A stretch of 64,000 bases of DNA from Rheinheimera salexigens (GCF_001752395.1 NZ_MKEK01000001.1:3320441-3384440); one strand, 5' to 3'. Shown: positions 21,051 to 31,537, numbered from the stretch's first letter. Notes: a model not told the origin generated them from the sequence alone. Numbers and translations are program-made.

Positions 21051-21072
21051 AGGCGCCAAAAAAAGGGCGCCT
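21051..21072 (-). terminator. Hairpin after parC
   Basis: AGGCGCC (21051-21057) and GGCGCCT (21066-21072) with an A-rich loop; four T follow on the minus strand. It lies between parC and plsC. Confidence 0.7.
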
Positions 21073-21084
21073 AGTATAACGAGT

Positions 21085-23355
21085 TTAATTATCTGTGCTG
21101 GTTGGATCACTATTTAGCTGTACAGCATCTATACGCTGTAAGCCTCTTGGTAATTTATTACCGCGACGACCTCGCTCACCATGATAATGTTGTAAATCAT
21201 CTGGTTTTAACGTCAGTTTACGCTTACCTGCTATCAGTGTCACGCTACCATCAACTGGTACGATGGCTAACTGACAAATATATTCTTCTCTACTGGCAGC
21301 ACGTGCACTTGGGATCGACATGATTTTATTACCCTTACCTTTACTAAGCTTAGGTAATTCTGCCACGGGGAACACTAGCATTCGGCCTTCGTTAGAGATA
21401 GCTAACACTAAGTCGGTTGCTGGTTGTTTTACCACTACCGGTGCCAGCACTTTCGAGCCTTTAGGCAAACTAAGCACGGCTTTACCGGCTTTGTTGCGGC
21501 TAAGTAAATCAGCAAACTCAGCAATAAATCCATAACCAGCATCGGATGCTAATAACATGGCTTGTTTATCTTCACCCATTAACAAGTGTTCAAAGCTTTC
21601 GCCAGCAACAATACCAAAACGACCACTTAGCGGTTCACCCTGACCTCGCGCAGAGGGTAAGTCATGGGCTTCGGTGGCAAAACTGCGGCCTGATGAATCT
21701 AAAAATACCGCTTGCTGGTTTGAGCGACCACTGACCATGGCTTTAAAAGCATCTCCGGCACGATAGCTTAGGGCATTGCCATCGACATCATGACCTTTAG
21801 CACAGCGTACCCAACCTTTTTCTGACAACACGACGGTTATAGGCTCGCTGGGCAGTAATTCTCTTTCGCTTAAGGCTTTGGCTTCGCCCCGCAATACAAT
21901 GGGGCTGCGGCGATCATCACCATATTTTTCAGCATCGGCTATTAATTCATCACGGATCAATTTGGTCAGCTTTTTCTCTGAAGCCAAAATGGCCTCTAAT
22001 TTATCTCGTTCTTTGCTTAGCTCATTGAGCTCAGCACGGATTTTGATTTCTTCTAACTTAGCTAGCTGGCGTAGCTTTAATTCTAAAATTGCTTCGGCTT
22101 GGCGATCGGTAATGCTAAACGCAGCCATTAACTCTGGTTTAGGTTTATCATAACTGCGCACTATCCGAATAACTTCATCAATATTTAAAAAAGCAATTAA
22201 TAAGCCTTCTAATACGTGTAATCTATCCAGTACTTTATCTAAGCGATGCTGTAAGCGGCGGCGCACGGTATCACGACGGAACACTAACCATTCGCTAAGA
22301 ATTTCTACTAAGTTTTTTACCCGTGGTCGCTGATCTAGCCCTAAAATATTTAGGTTAACTCGATAACTTTTTTCTAAATCGGTTGTGGCAAATAAGTGTT
22401 GCATCAATTGCTCGGTATCAACCCGATTTGAGCGTGGCACAACCACTATACGAGTAGGACTTTCGTGATCTGACTCATCACGTAAATCGGTCACCATCGG
22501 CAGTTTCTTTGCCTGCATTTGCGCGGCAATTTGCTCTAATATTTTTGAGCCCGATGTTTGATGCGGCAACGCCGTAATCACAATATCACCATCTTCTAAC
22601 TGATACAGTGCTCGCATTTTCACACTGCCGCGGCCAGTTTCATAAATGGCAGCTAGTTCGTGACTTGGGCTAATAATTTCGGCATCAGTTGGGTAATCAG
22701 GGCCTTTAACAAACTGCATTAAGTCAGTAACAGTACTTTTTGGTTTATCTAATAACAAAGCACAGGCGTTGGCGACTTCACGGGCATTATGTGGCGGGAT
22801 ATCCGTGGCCATACCAACCGCAATACCAGTAATACCATTGAGTAGAATATGTGGTAACCGAGCCGGTAACACTCTAGGCTCATCCATAGTGCCATCAAAG
22901 TTAGGCAACCAATCTGTAGTGCCCGCACCCAATTCTGATAATAATACTTCGGCAAAGCGGGACAGTTTAGATTCGGTATAACGCATAGCGGCGAATGATT
23001 TTGGATCATCCGGTGCACCCCAGTTACCTTGGCCATCAACTAACGGATAGCGATATGAAAAAGGCTGAGCCATTAATACCATAGCTTCATAACAGGCAGA
23101 GTCACCGTGAGGGTGAAACTTACCTAACACGTCACCTACAGTACGGGCTGATTTTTTATATTTAGCTAAATGGGATAAGCCTAATTCTGACATCGCATAA
23201 ATTATGCGTCTTTGCACTGGCTTTAAACCGTCGCCAATATGCGGTAAAGCACGATCCATAATAACGTACATTGAATAGTTCAAATAGGCGTCTTCTGTAA
23301 AACGTCTTAACGCCAGTTGTTCAACGCCATCGTGAGAAATTACCGTTTCTGTCAT
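21085..23355 (-). CDS. parC: DNA topoisomerase IV subunit A
   Basis: 756 aa. ParC cuts and rejoins DNA to unlink daughter chromosomes. The catalytic tyrosine is Y126 in [11 protein letters not shown]. The quinolone-resistance region reads [10 protein letters not shown] with S86 and E90 (E. coli S80/E84 equivalents), i.e. the susceptible-type residues. The C-terminal beta-pinwheel (about 500-740) is present. Its ATG overlaps the stop of the TPR gene (ATGA), pointing to translational coupling in a parE-TPR-parC operon. Confidence 0.97.
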   Translation of the reverse strand: MTETVISHDGVEQLALRRFTEDAYLNYSMYVIMDRALPHIGDGLKPVQRRIIYAMSELGLSHLAKYKKSARTVGDVLGKFHPHGDSACYEAMVLMAQPFSYRYPLVDGQGNWGAPDDPKSFAAMRYTESKLSRFAEVLLSELGAGTTDWLPNFDGTMDEPRVLPARLPHILLNGITGIAVGMATDIPPHNAREVANACALLLDKPKSTVTDLMQFVKGPDYPTDAEIISPSHELAAIYETGRGSVKMRALYQLEDGDIVITALPHQTSGSKILEQIAAQMQAKKLPMVTDLRDESDHESPTRIVVVPRSNRVDTEQLMQHLFATTDLEKSYRVNLNILGLDQRPRVKNLVEILSEWLVFRRDTVRRRLQHRLDKVLDRLHVLEGLLIAFLNIDEVIRIVRSYDKPKPELMAAFSITDRQAEAILELKLRQLAKLEEIKIRAELNELSKERDKLEAILASEKKLTKLIRDELIADAEKYGDDRRSPIVLRGEAKALSERELLPSEPITVVLSEKGWVRCAKGHDVDGNALSYRAGDAFKAMVSGRSNQQAVFLDSSGRSFATEAHDLPSARGQGEPLSGRFGIVAGESFEHLLMGEDKQAMLLASDAGYGFIAEFADLLSRNKAGKAVLSLPKGSKVLAPVVVKQPATDLVLAISNEGRMLVFPVAELPKLSKGKGNKIMSIPSARAASREEYICQLAIVPVDGSVTLIAGKRKLTLKPDDLQHYHGERGRRGNKLPRGLQRIDAVQLNSDPTSTDN

Positions 23356-24782
23356 GCTTGTTCCTGTTTACTGTTCTTGTTATTGCTAGCTAACAATTTT
23401 TTGCGCCGAAAAAGCTGCCATATTAGCAAGATCGATAATATTAACGTGCTGCTACCTAACACTATTTGCCATAACATTTGCAACTTATGGCTACTTTCAA
23501 CTTCTTGCAGCCGTAACGCTTTTAGTTCGTTATCTTGTAATAATAATAAATTTTGTTGTTGCTGTTGTTCTTGAGCAAACACTAAACGCATCCGTTCTAG
23601 CGCCAGCTCATTATCCTCATTTCGCTGCTGTTTAAATTGCTGCATAAACTGTTCTAATTGCTGATAAGCCCGCTCAAACTCACCCGACTCTGCTAACAAT
23701 TGGCTTTTAACATAAGTTAAGCCCATCGCGAGTTCGCTATCGTTTTCCAGCGCCAAACTTTGCTCGGCCAATAATAGCTGCTGCATCGCTAAACTGGTTT
23801 GTTTTAATCGCTGTAAAATAAGCGCTTTTTCATAATGATGAGTGGCTATATGCACTTTGGCTTGTAACTGCGGTAAGTATGCTTCGGCTTTATTAATATA
23901 GGAAATTGCCGCATCACCTGCGCCACTGGCACTGCTGGTAATCGCTAATCCTAAATAGGTGTGATACAAGTTCATTACATCAGTCGAAGCAGATTCAGCT
24001 TGCAATATTTCATTATATAGCTGCAGTGACAGCTGATATTGTTGTAAAAAACCATAAGTGCGGGCTAGATTAAACTTTACCGTAACGATATTTTTTTGCC
24101 AACCTAGCTCTTGATAAAGTTGCAAGGCTGTTTTTAATAAAACGATACCTTCTTCTTCAAATGATATGCTGACATACAATAAGCCTAATTCAGCATTAAC
24201 TTCAGCTATTAAGGCTTTATTTTGTAAAATTTGCGCCCGATGATAGGTATCTTGTAATAATGCCAAGGCTTGTTTATGTTTATTGAAGCTTAAATAAATC
24301 GCAGCTTGGTTAATATGACCGCGTAAAATTTGCACCTCATCATCTAATAAGGTCGCCAGCGCGATGCCGGTTTCATAGCGCTGCATAGCTTGCTCGGTAT
24401 CGGCCTGCATTTCCAATGCAAAACCCAGCGCATAGAGTAATTTAACTCTTAACAAAGATTGCTGCTCTGCTAATAAGGTTAAGCCTTGCTCGGCCGCTTG
24501 CTGCTGTTCAATATGCCGGCCTAATACTTCAAATAATATGGCTTGCTCATAATACCAACGTGCTTGAAGTTGGCTTGATAAACCAACCCGTTCCTCTTGA
24601 TGCTGTTGCAATAGTGCCAGCATAGCATCAGGTTGTTGGTACTTTTCTGTTGTCACTTTTTTTAGCCACGCCGGTAATTCAGCACTTTCGCTATTAGCAA
24701 CCGCAGAAAAGCCCGTTATCAACGTCAGGAAAACCAGTATGAATACAAGATATTTTTGCAAAGCCTCAGCCCTTTTCTGCAT
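23352..24782 (-). CDS. Tetratricopeptide-repeat protein with C-terminal membrane anchor
   Basis: About 476 aa. The signal peptide ([19 protein letters not shown], cleavage likely after AVA near residue 30) is followed by many helical TPR-like repeats (about 60-390). A glutamine-rich coiled coil (about 390-440) precedes a membrane segment ([20 protein letters not shown]) with a short basic cytoplasmic tail. The layout is that of periplasmic TPR sensors, but no GGDEF, kinase or HTH domain follows. The start is taken at ATG 24782; a GTG at 24812 would overlap parE by 23 bases. Function is unknown. Its place between parE and parC and its 4-base overlap with parC are unusual. Confidence 0.8.
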   Translation of the reverse strand: MQKRAEALQKYLVFILVFLTLITGFSAVANSESAELPAWLKKVTTEKYQQPDAMLALLQQHQEERVGLSSQLQARWYYEQAILFEVLGRHIEQQQAAEQGLTLLAEQQSLLRVKLLYALGFALEMQADTEQAMQRYETGIALATLLDDEVQILRGHINQAAIYLSFNKHKQALALLQDTYHRAQILQNKALIAEVNAELGLLYVSISFEEEGIVLLKTALQLYQELGWQKNIVTVKFNLARTYGFLQQYQLSLQLYNEILQAESASTDVMNLYHTYLGLAITSSASGAGDAAISYINKAEAYLPQLQAKVHIATHHYEKALILQRLKQTSLAMQQLLLAEQSLALENDSELAMGLTYVKSQLLAESGEFERAYQQLEQFMQQFKQQRNEDNELALERMRLVFAQEQQQQQNLLLLQDNELKALRLQEVESSHKLQMLWQIVLGSSTLILSILLIWQLFRRKKLLASNNKNSKQEQA

Positions 24783-24789
24783 GTGACCG

Positions 24790-26694
24790 TTAAGCAACAA
24801 CCGCTTTATCACCTTTTTGCTCTAACCAAGCACGCCTATCGGAGGCGCGCTTTTTCGCTAATAACATATCCATTAACTCGAAAGTTTGCTCGTAATCATC
24901 AATGGTTAATTGCACTAAACGACGAGTATTGGGATCCATCGTGGTTTCGCGCAGTTGCAGCGGGTTCATTTCACCTAGACCTTTAAAACGCTGCACGTTA
25001 ACTTTACCGCGTTTTTTCTCGGCTTCAATTCGATCCAGCACACCATCTTTTTCGGCTTCATCTAGCGCATAATAAACATCTTTACCAATATCAATGCGAT
25101 ACAGTGGCGGCATGGCCACATATACATGTCCTGCTGCGACTAAAGTCCGGAAGTGACGCATAAACAACGCACATAATAAGGTGGCAATGTGTAAGCCATC
25201 TGAGTCGGCATCGGCTAAAATACATACTTTACCGTAGCGCAATGCCGATAAATCTTCACTATCGGGGTCGATACCAATAGCGACTGAAATATCATGTACT
25301 TCTTGTGAAGCTAAAATTTGTCCAGAATCGACTTCCCAAGTATTAAGAATTTTACCGCGCAGCGGCATAACAGCTTGAAATTCGCGATCTCGCGCTTGTT
25401 TAGCACTACCACCGGCTGAGTCTCCTTCGACTAAAAACAATTCTGTTTGCTTTAAATCTTGGGCTGAACAGTCGGCTAATTTACCCGGCAATGCAGGGCC
25501 TGAGGTCACTTTTTTCCTGACCACTTTTTTTGCAGCTTTTAATCGTTTCTGCGCATTGTTGATACAAAACTCAGCTAATTGCTCAGCAATAACAGTATGT
25601 TCGTTTAGCCATAAACTAAAGGCATCTTTTACTACCCCGCTAACAAACGCCACTGATTGGCGTGACGATAAGCGCTCTTTAATTTGGCCAGCAAATTGTG
25701 GATCTTGCATTTTGGTCGATAAAATATAACCACAACGATCCCAAATATCATCTGCTGAGAGTTTAATGCCGCGAGGTAATAAGTTTCTAAACTCACAAAA
25801 TTCACGTAAGGCTTCTAACAAACCTTGGCGTAAACCATTAACGTGGGTACCGCCTTGTGGAGTTGGAATTAAGTTAACATAGCTTTCAGTAATTAACTCG
25901 CCACCTTCTGGCAACCACAACAGAGCCCATTCTACCGCTTCGTTACTGGCAGCAAATTTGCCCACAAAAGGGGTTTCGGGCAAGCAAACATAGCCTTGTA
26001 CCGCTTCGGCTAAATAATCTTCAATACCGGCTTGATAGCACCATTCATATTGTTGTTTATTAATTTGATCATCAAAGCTAACGGTTAAACCCGGACATAA
26101 AACCGCTTTTGCTTTTAATACATGCAGTAAACGGCTAACAGAAAATTTGGCTGAGTCAAAATAAGTGGGCGTAGGCCAAAACCGGACTCGGGTACCGGTG
26201 TTACGTTTACCCACGGTACCCGTAATGGCTAACTCGCTAACTTTATTGCCCTGCTCAAAAGCCATTTCATAAATGCTGCCATCTCGACGTATTGATACAT
26301 CGACCCGACTAGATAAAGCGTTAACAACTGAAATACCTACACCATGCAAACCGCCCGAAAACTGATAGTTTTTATTCGAGAACTTACCACCGGCATGTAA
26401 GCGGCAAAATATTAACTCTACCCCGCTTACGCCCTCTTCAGGGTGAATATCGACCGGCATACCACGGCCATTATCAATTACCTCTAAGGATTGATCGCTG
26501 TGTAATATGACTTGCACTTTATCGGCATGGCCCGCTAAGGCTTCATCCACACTGTTGTCGATGACTTCTTGGGCTAAATGGTTCGGTCTTGTGGTGTCGG
26601 TATACATTCCAGGACGGCGTTGTACCGGCTCTAAACCTGTTAAAACTTCAATTGAATCGGCATTATATATTTGTGTCGTCATATTCTCAGTCAT
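24790..26694 (-). CDS. parE: DNA topoisomerase IV subunit B
   Basis: About 634 aa; the ATPase subunit of topoisomerase IV. The GHKL features are present (VIDNSVDEALAGHADKV, DNGRGMPVDIHPEEGVSGVE, GGLHGVGISVVNALS), as are TOPRIM residues EGDSAGGSAKQARDR and DADSDGLHI. The start is taken at the ATG at 26694, which has AGAGG ten bases upstream. ATG 26682 (MTTQIYNADS) matches the E. coli N-terminus equally well, and 26715 is less likely. It is first in the parE-TPR-parC operon. Confidence 0.96.
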   Translation of the reverse strand: MTENMTTQIYNADSIEVLTGLEPVQRRPGMYTDTTRPNHLAQEVIDNSVDEALAGHADKVQVILHSDQSLEVIDNGRGMPVDIHPEEGVSGVELIFCRLHAGGKFSNKNYQFSGGLHGVGISVVNALSSRVDVSIRRDGSIYEMAFEQGNKVSELAITGTVGKRNTGTRVRFWPTPTYFDSAKFSVSRLLHVLKAKAVLCPGLTVSFDDQINKQQYEWCYQAGIEDYLAEAVQGYVCLPETPFVGKFAASNEAVEWALLWLPEGGELITESYVNLIPTPQGGTHVNGLRQGLLEALREFCEFRNLLPRGIKLSADDIWDRCGYILSTKMQDPQFAGQIKERLSSRQSVAFVSGVVKDAFSLWLNEHTVIAEQLAEFCINNAQKRLKAAKKVVRKKVTSGPALPGKLADCSAQDLKQTELFLVEGDSAGGSAKQARDREFQAVMPLRGKILNTWEVDSGQILASQEVHDISVAIGIDPDSEDLSALRYGKVCILADADSDGLHIATLLCALFMRHFRTLVAAGHVYVAMPPLYRIDIGKDVYYALDEAEKDGVLDRIEAEKKRGKVNVQRFKGLGEMNPLQLRETTMDPNTRRLVQLTIDDYEQTFELMDMLLAKKRASDRRAWLEQKGDKAVVA

Positions 26695-26731
26695 TAGCAG
26701 AAAACCTCTGCGCATTCATCCGCGATATTAT

Positions 26732-26784
26732 TACGCAATATCTGTACGCAATATCAGTACGCCATATAAACAAAATATGGCGTA
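26732..26784. repeat. 13-base tandem repeat and palindrome upstream of parE
   Basis: TACGCAATATC occurs at 26732 and 26745, and a diverged copy TACGCCATAT at 26758, an exact 13-base period. The third copy pairs with ATATGGCGTA (26775-26784) in a perfect 10-bp stem. The element sits between yqiA and parE and could end the yqiA operon or act as an operator; neither is shown. Confidence 0.7.
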
Positions 26785-26797
26785 GACTACCAAAACG

Positions 26798-27397
26798 CTA
26801 GTTAAGTTGGCAAAATTCAGTAATAGTGCTTAATTGTTGCTGATAATCAGTATAACTATGATTACCGCCTTCACGGACATTAATCAATGCGCCTTGATAA
26901 TAATCCAGCGCTAAACGGTAATCTAACACTTCATCACCGGTTTGCAATAATACCAAATAGTTATGTGGCTGCTGTAATGTCGTTGGCATAAGCTGTTTAA
27001 GGCTGGTCATGTGCTCAGGCGTTACCTGATAAGCCTGCTCTAACACTGGATGATAATAATCACCCAAATGTTGTGATAATACCGTATGCGGCGCAACCGC
27101 TGGATTAATCAAACATGCACGGCAACCATACTCTTCGGCAATACAGGTGGCTAAAAAGCCGCCTAGCGAACTACCAATTAATGCTAGTTGTTGCCCATTC
27201 CCCCCTGTAGTGGTAATACCCGATTGCTCAAGATGCTGTTTAATGGTGGCCAGAGCAGCGTCAGGTTCGTATGGCACATCTAAAGCTGTAAAATGTATAT
27301 GTGGGTAATGAGTTGCAAAATAGGCTTGGGTTTGTTGTGCTTTTTCTGATTGTGATGAACTAGCAAAGCCATGCAAATATACCACTATTTTAGTCAT
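26798..27397 (-). CDS. yqiA: YqiA/YcfP family esterase
   Basis: 199 aa alpha/beta hydrolase. VYLHGFASS gives the oxyanion region, GSSLGG carries the nucleophile S77, and GGNHSYTDY near the C-terminus the catalytic histidine. E. coli YqiA hydrolyses short acyl esters and lies in the nudF-cpdA-yqiA-parE cluster, the same order as here. It is 40 bases after cpdA in the same direction, so it is probably the last gene of that operon. Confidence 0.93.
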   Translation of the reverse strand: MTKIVVYLHGFASSSQSEKAQQTQAYFATHYPHIHFTALDVPYEPDAALATIKQHLEQSGITTTGGNGQQLALIGSSLGGFLATCIAEEYGCRACLINPAVAPHTVLSQHLGDYYHPVLEQAYQVTPEHMTSLKQLMPTTLQQPHNYLVLLQTGDEVLDYRLALDYYQGALINVREGGNHSYTDYQQQLSTITEFCQLN

Positions 27398-27437
27398 TCA
27401 TGCTCCTATGTAAGTGTCCCTAACTAATTATTACTAA

Positions 27438-28244
27438 CTAATTGTTTCTATCTAAGGATCGAAATTGCCATTGTACAGTTTGATCGGCATTAAATATCCA
27501 GTCACACCACTGTGGACCTTGATCGATAGTTTGCCACTCTGGCGTGGCTAAAAACTGCACCGAGCTGGCCGGACAACCTACTATATTTACCTTAGCAAAA
27601 CGCGCACTGTAAGCATAATGGCTATGGCCATGTGCAATGCCCTGGATCCGGCTATCAGCCAAAATATGCTGCCACAGAATGTCGGCATCCAATTGACCAT
27701 GGATATCAATTGAGCAGCCTAATGGTCGTGGGTGATGATGACAAAACAACCACACTGCTTTGGCCGCGCTATTTTCAGCGCTATGCTGAATAAATTGTTT
27801 AGTACTAAGCTGTAACTGCTGTTGTAGCCAATGTTGTTGCTCAAGTCCAAACACTCCACTAGGGGTTGGGCCTTTAGTATTAAGCAACAGCAGCTGCCAA
27901 CTGGCTAAGCGTAAACTTGTTGCCGCTTGAAACGGCGCAATATGACTTAACATCTCAAGCTGCTGTAAATCATCATGATTGCCGGGCAAACAAAACACTG
28001 GACAGGTTAACGGCGCAAAAATGTCGGCTAATAATTGATAGGAAGCAGCACTGGCATTTTGCACCAAATCACCGCTTAAAATCACGCCATCTGGCTGCTC
28101 TTGGCACAGCTGTTCCACTATCGCTTGTAAATATTTCGCCGGTTGGATCTGTTGATAAAATTCGTCTGCCGTTGGCATTAAGTGACAATCAGTAATTTGT
28201 GCTAGCCGATACTGTGACTGCGGTGGAAAAACATAATCCATCAA
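27438..28244 (-). CDS. cpdA: 3',5'-cyclic AMP phosphodiesterase
   Basis: 268 aa calcineurin-type metallophosphoesterase. The metal-binding motifs are D19-x-H21 (ITDCHLM), GD in ILSGDLVQ, GNHDD, and C-terminal HGHSH. CpdA breaks down cAMP and so tunes CRP activity. Synteny with nudF and yqiA supports CpdA over other family members. It starts 3 bases after the nudF stop codon. Confidence 0.92.
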   Translation of the reverse strand: MMDYVFPPQSQYRLAQITDCHLMPTADEFYQQIQPAKYLQAIVEQLCQEQPDGVILSGDLVQNASAASYQLLADIFAPLTCPVFCLPGNHDDLQQLEMLSHIAPFQAATSLRLASWQLLLLNTKGPTPSGVFGLEQQHWLQQQLQLSTKQFIQHSAENSAAKAVWLFCHHHPRPLGCSIDIHGQLDADILWQHILADSRIQGIAHGHSHYAYSARFAKVNIVGCPASSVQFLATPEWQTIDQGPQWCDWIFNADQTVQWQFRSLDRNN

Positions 28245-28247
28245 TGA

Positions 28248-28880
28248 CTAATCCCAAGCTTGTTGTACTTTAGCTAAATTTAGTGCCAGCCATTGTAGCG
28301 CAATTACCGTTGCCGCATTGTCGATTTTTTGTTCGGCTAATAACTGTAATGCTTTTGCCCGCGACATAACATGCACCTTAATATCTTCATGTTCTTGGGC
28401 TAAACCAAAAATACCGCTTTCGACTGGGCTAGTTAATTTACCCATATACAGCTGAATTCGTTCGGTTGTGCCACCTGGGCTAGATAAGTAATTTAACATC
28501 GGTAATAGTTCAGTTATAACAATACCGGCCTCTTCTTCTGCTTCGCGAATAGCAACTTGTTCTGCCGTTTCATTAGTGTCTATCATACCTGCTATAATTT
28601 CCAGTAGCCAAGGGCTGGCACTTGAGCTAGCCGCACCCACCCGAATTTGCTCAATTAATACCACTTCATCGGTGATCGGGTTGTAGGGTAATACGGCTGC
28701 AGCATGACCACGTTCGAAAATTTCGCGCTGCATTGGCTCGCTCCAGCCACCCGCAAATAAACGATGGCGCAAAGTGTACTGCTCAATGCGAAAGAAACCT
28801 TGAAAAACCGTGCTTTTATCGAGTATTTCCAGATCTTTGCTGCTAAATGACGGATACTGTACAGCATTGTAATTTGACAT
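28248..28880 (-). CDS. nudF: ADP-ribose pyrophosphatase
   Basis: About 210 aa (E. coli 209). NudF hydrolyses ADP-ribose to AMP and ribose-5-phosphate. The Nudix box is complete (GX5EX7REUXEEXGU, beginning GMIDTNE and ending REAEEEAGI). REIFERGHAAAVLPYNP and SPGGTTERIQLYMG are family-specific. ATG 28880 is preferred to the GTG at 28892. It heads the nudF-cpdA-yqiA operon and is divergent from tolC. Confidence 0.95.
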   Translation of the reverse strand: MSNYNAVQYPSFSSKDLEILDKSTVFQGFFRIEQYTLRHRLFAGGWSEPMQREIFERGHAAAVLPYNPITDEVVLIEQIRVGAASSSASPWLLEIIAGMIDTNETAEQVAIREAEEEAGIVITELLPMLNYLSSPGGTTERIQLYMGKLTSPVESGIFGLAQEHEDIKVHVMSRAKALQLLAEQKIDNAATVIALQWLALNLAKVQQAWD

Positions 28881-29000
28881 AACGATACTCACATTCTGTT
28901 ACACTCTTAAGCGTAACTTTACGGTTTAATGATTACTTAGTTTACCGTATAAGAGTATCATTTGCGCAGTATCCATTTATCTGGCCAGGAATTGGTAAAT

Positions 29001-30302
29001 ATGAATAAAACCTTATTAAGTACTTTATTAGCCTCTACGTTAGGCTTACTTAGTTGGCAGACTTTTGCTGCTGATGACCTACAAGACATTTATCAGTTAG
29101 CCACTCAAAAAGATCCTATTGTTTTGCGCTCTGCCGCCTCCCGTGACCGCGCTGCGGCAAGCATTGACGTGTCTCGCGCGGCTTTATTGCCAAATGTGAC
29201 GGGTAGCGCAGGCTATGGTCGTCGTGATGTTGATGGTTTTGGTTTTGATGGCCCTAATACGTTATCTGCAGGCGTTACGTTAAACCAAAGTTTATTTAAC
29301 TGGGCAGATTGGGGTCGATTAGATCGTGCTGAAAAAGTCGCACTACAATTCCAAACGGCTTATGACAGTGAAGTGCAAAACTTAATTGTCCGGGCTACCA
29401 GTGCTTACTTTCAAGTATTAGGCGCTGCAGATGATTTAGGCTTTGCCGAAGCAGAAAAACGTTCAATTGAACGCCAATTAGAACAAACCAAACAACGCTT
29501 TGCCGTTGGTTTAACTGCCATTACCGATGTCCATGAAGCCCAAGCGCAATTTGATAGCGCAGTGGCACGGGAAATTATTGCCCAATACGAATTAGAAAAT
29601 GCCCGAGAATTTCTACGTGAAATAACAGGACAGTATCACCAAGAATTAGCCGAACTTAACACTGATAAATTTGCACCAGGTCGGCCAAGCCCTGAAAAAG
29701 TGCAAGATTGGGTAGGCTTAGCTCAAGATAATAATTTAGTGTTAAAAAGCCAACGGGTGTTATTAGATATTGCTAATCAAGATATTGATTTAGCCAAAGC
29801 CGGTCATTATCCAACCTTAAATTTACAAGCTACCCTAGGTGTAGCTAAAGCTTCAGGTTTTGATCGGGCAGACGATAGCTCGCTAGGCATCAACTTAGCA
29901 GTGCCAATTTATAGCGGTGGTGGTGTTGAAGCCGGTGTTGCAGTAGCTCAATCTAATTATGTTGAAGTAAGCCAAACCTTAGAATTAAATCATCGCGCAG
30001 TGATGCGTCAAGTGCGCAGCTCGTTCAATGGTGTCAATGCCCAGATTTCATCGATACGCGCCTTAGAGCAAGCCGTTGTTTCAGCTGAAAGTGCATTAAA
30101 CGCGACTGAAGCCGGTTTTGAAGTAGGTACTCGTACTATTGTTGACGTGTTATTAAGCACGCGTAATTTGTTCGAGGCAAAACGTAACTTAGCCAGTGCG
30201 CGCTACACTTACATTTTATCGATGATGCAGTTAAAGCAAGCTGCTGGTAATTTGTCAGAGCAAGATTTATTAGCCGTTAACCAAGCGCTAACCAATCAAT
30301 AA
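29001..30302 (+). CDS. tolC: Outer membrane channel protein TolC
   Basis: About 433 aa. TolC is the outer-membrane exit duct for multidrug efflux and type I secretion. The signal peptide MNKTLLSTLLASTLGLLSWQ is cleaved after TFA. Two structural repeats with long helices are visible, each with a LxxAxxxA heptad pattern and an SxGxxLxxxLFxxxxxG-type strand region near 85 and 300. The frame opens at 28962, but ATG 29001 gives a proper signal peptide and has AGGA upstream. It is next to nudF, as in E. coli. Confidence 0.94.
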   Translation: MNKTLLSTLLASTLGLLSWQTFAADDLQDIYQLATQKDPIVLRSAASRDRAAASIDVSRAALLPNVTGSAGYGRRDVDGFGFDGPNTLSAGVTLNQSLFNWADWGRLDRAEKVALQFQTAYDSEVQNLIVRATSAYFQVLGAADDLGFAEAEKRSIERQLEQTKQRFAVGLTAITDVHEAQAQFDSAVAREIIAQYELENAREFLREITGQYHQELAELNTDKFAPGRPSPEKVQDWVGLAQDNNLVLKSQRVLLDIANQDIDLAKAGHYPTLNLQATLGVAKASGFDRADDSSLGINLAVPIYSGGGVEAGVAVAQSNYVEVSQTLELNHRAVMRQVRSSFNGVNAQISSIRALEQAVVSAESALNATEAGFEVGTRTIVDVLLSTRNLFEAKRNLASARYTYILSMMQLKQAAGNLSEQDLLAVNQALTNQ

Positions 30303-30315
30303 TCAGCTATAAAAG

Positions 30316-30345
30316 TGAGCTTCAGGGCATTATCTCTGAAGCTCA
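30316..30345 (+). terminator. Hairpin after tolC
   Basis: TGAGCTTCAG (30316-30325) and CTGAAGCTCA (30336-30345) form a perfect 10-bp stem 14 bases after tolC. There is no T-run, so termination is only likely. Confidence 0.55.
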
Positions 30346-30415
30346 TACCAGTTTAGCCTGTTGTCCTGCCGTTTTTTCGATACAATACCGCTTTATTTAT
30401 TACTGAGGTCATGCT

Positions 30416-31342
30416 GTGATTAACGCCCCTCAATTTAGCTGGCGCTTCTTATTACCCAAATATTGGCTACTGTGGTTAGGCGCGGGTCTATTATGGTTAA
30501 TTAGCTGGCTGCCCTATTCAGTCCTTATGTGGTTGGGTGCAGGTTTTGGCCGGTTATTATTGACACTGCTGAAATCCCGAAGCAAAGTTGCCTTACGCAA
30601 TATTGAGTTGTGTTTCCCTGATATGCCCGCTGCCGAACAGCAGCAGTTGGTCCAGCAGAACTTTGTTGAAACCGGCCGAGCTTTATTTGATACCGTTATT
30701 GGTTGGTGGTGGCCCAATTGGCGCATCCGAAAATTAGCCCATTTTTATGGTTATGAACATATTCAAGCTGCTATCGCCCAAGGCAAAGGCGTACTGTTAT
30801 TAGCGCCACATGTATTACATTTAGAAGCAGCCTGTCGTGCCTTTGGTTTAACCCATCCAAGTGTTGGTTTTTATCGGCCGAACAATAATCCGCTATTAGA
30901 TTATCTGCAATATCACGGTCGCAGTCGCGCCAATAAATATATGATTGGTAAGCGTGATGTTAAAGGCCTTATTGCCGCCTTAAACCAAGGCGAAGTATGC
31001 TTTTATTTACCTGATCAAGATTACGGCCGTAATCGAGCTGAATTTGTACCGTTTTTTGCTGTAAAAGAAACCGCGACCACAACCGGCACCCTACTGTTTG
31101 CTAATGCCGCTAATTGCGTGGTACTACCGGTTATTCCTAGTCGCTTAGCTAATAATAAAGGTTATGAAATTCGCATTTTACCGGCATTACAGCCATTTCC
31201 TTCTGGTGACAATAAAGCAGATGTTACAGTTGTAAATCAATGGGTTGAAAAAGTGGTGCAACAAAATCCAGAGCAATATATGTGGTTACATCGCCGTTTT
31301 AAAACTCGACCTAACCCTGATGATGCTTCATTATATAAATAA
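30416..31342 (+). CDS. lpxL: Lipid A late acyltransferase (LpxL type)
   Basis: 308 aa inner-membrane acyltransferase of the HtrB/MsbB family, which adds a secondary acyl chain to lipid A. There is one N-terminal membrane helix (about 15-42) and an HX4E catalytic motif at H132-E137 (HVLHLE). FYRPNNNP and YLPDQDYG are family motifs, and WLHRRFKTRP is at the end. The start codon is GTG with GAGGT upstream. Lauroyl (LpxL) versus myristoyl (LpxM) specificity cannot be decided from the sequence. Confidence 0.9.
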   Translation: MINAPQFSWRFLLPKYWLLWLGAGLLWLISWLPYSVLMWLGAGFGRLLLTLLKSRSKVALRNIELCFPDMPAAEQQQLVQQNFVETGRALFDTVIGWWWPNWRIRKLAHFYGYEHIQAAIAQGKGVLLLAPHVLHLEAACRAFGLTHPSVGFYRPNNNPLLDYLQYHGRSRANKYMIGKRDVKGLIAALNQGEVCFYLPDQDYGRNRAEFVPFFAVKETATTTGTLLFANAANCVVLPVIPSRLANNKGYEIRILPALQPFPSGDNKADVTVVNQWVEKVVQQNPEQYMWLHRRFKTRPNPDDASLYK

Positions 31343-31379
31343 CAGCTTAACGTAAAAAGCAGTTAAATTTATCGCCGTT

Positions 31380-31530
31380 TTCATAGCAGCGACAGTAGTG
31401 CTAGTCGTTATCGTTGTGATAATAGAATGAGTTGTGATAATAGAGTGCGTTGTAATAATAACGTTAGTCGCAATAGTAGCAATAGTAGCGAATACAGGTG
31501 TGACAATACTTACAGTCGCACGATAAGGGA
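31380..31530. repeat. Low-complexity repeat tract between lpxL and the TcpQ-like gene
   Basis: TTGTGATAATAGA occurs twice, with further GTAATAATAAC and AATAGTAGC units. One forward frame reads as C-D-N-R units and the reverse frame as an I-T-T-H-S repeat; neither looks like a real protein. A frame on the minus strand (31331-31537) is rejected as a gene. Confidence 0.6.
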
Positions 31531-31537
31531 GTAACAC

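Noticed and set aside
31331..31537. 68-codon minus-strand frame rich in Thr and Ile
   Set aside because: It is a low-complexity translation of the repeat tract, antisense to the 3' end of lpxL and its downstream DNA.
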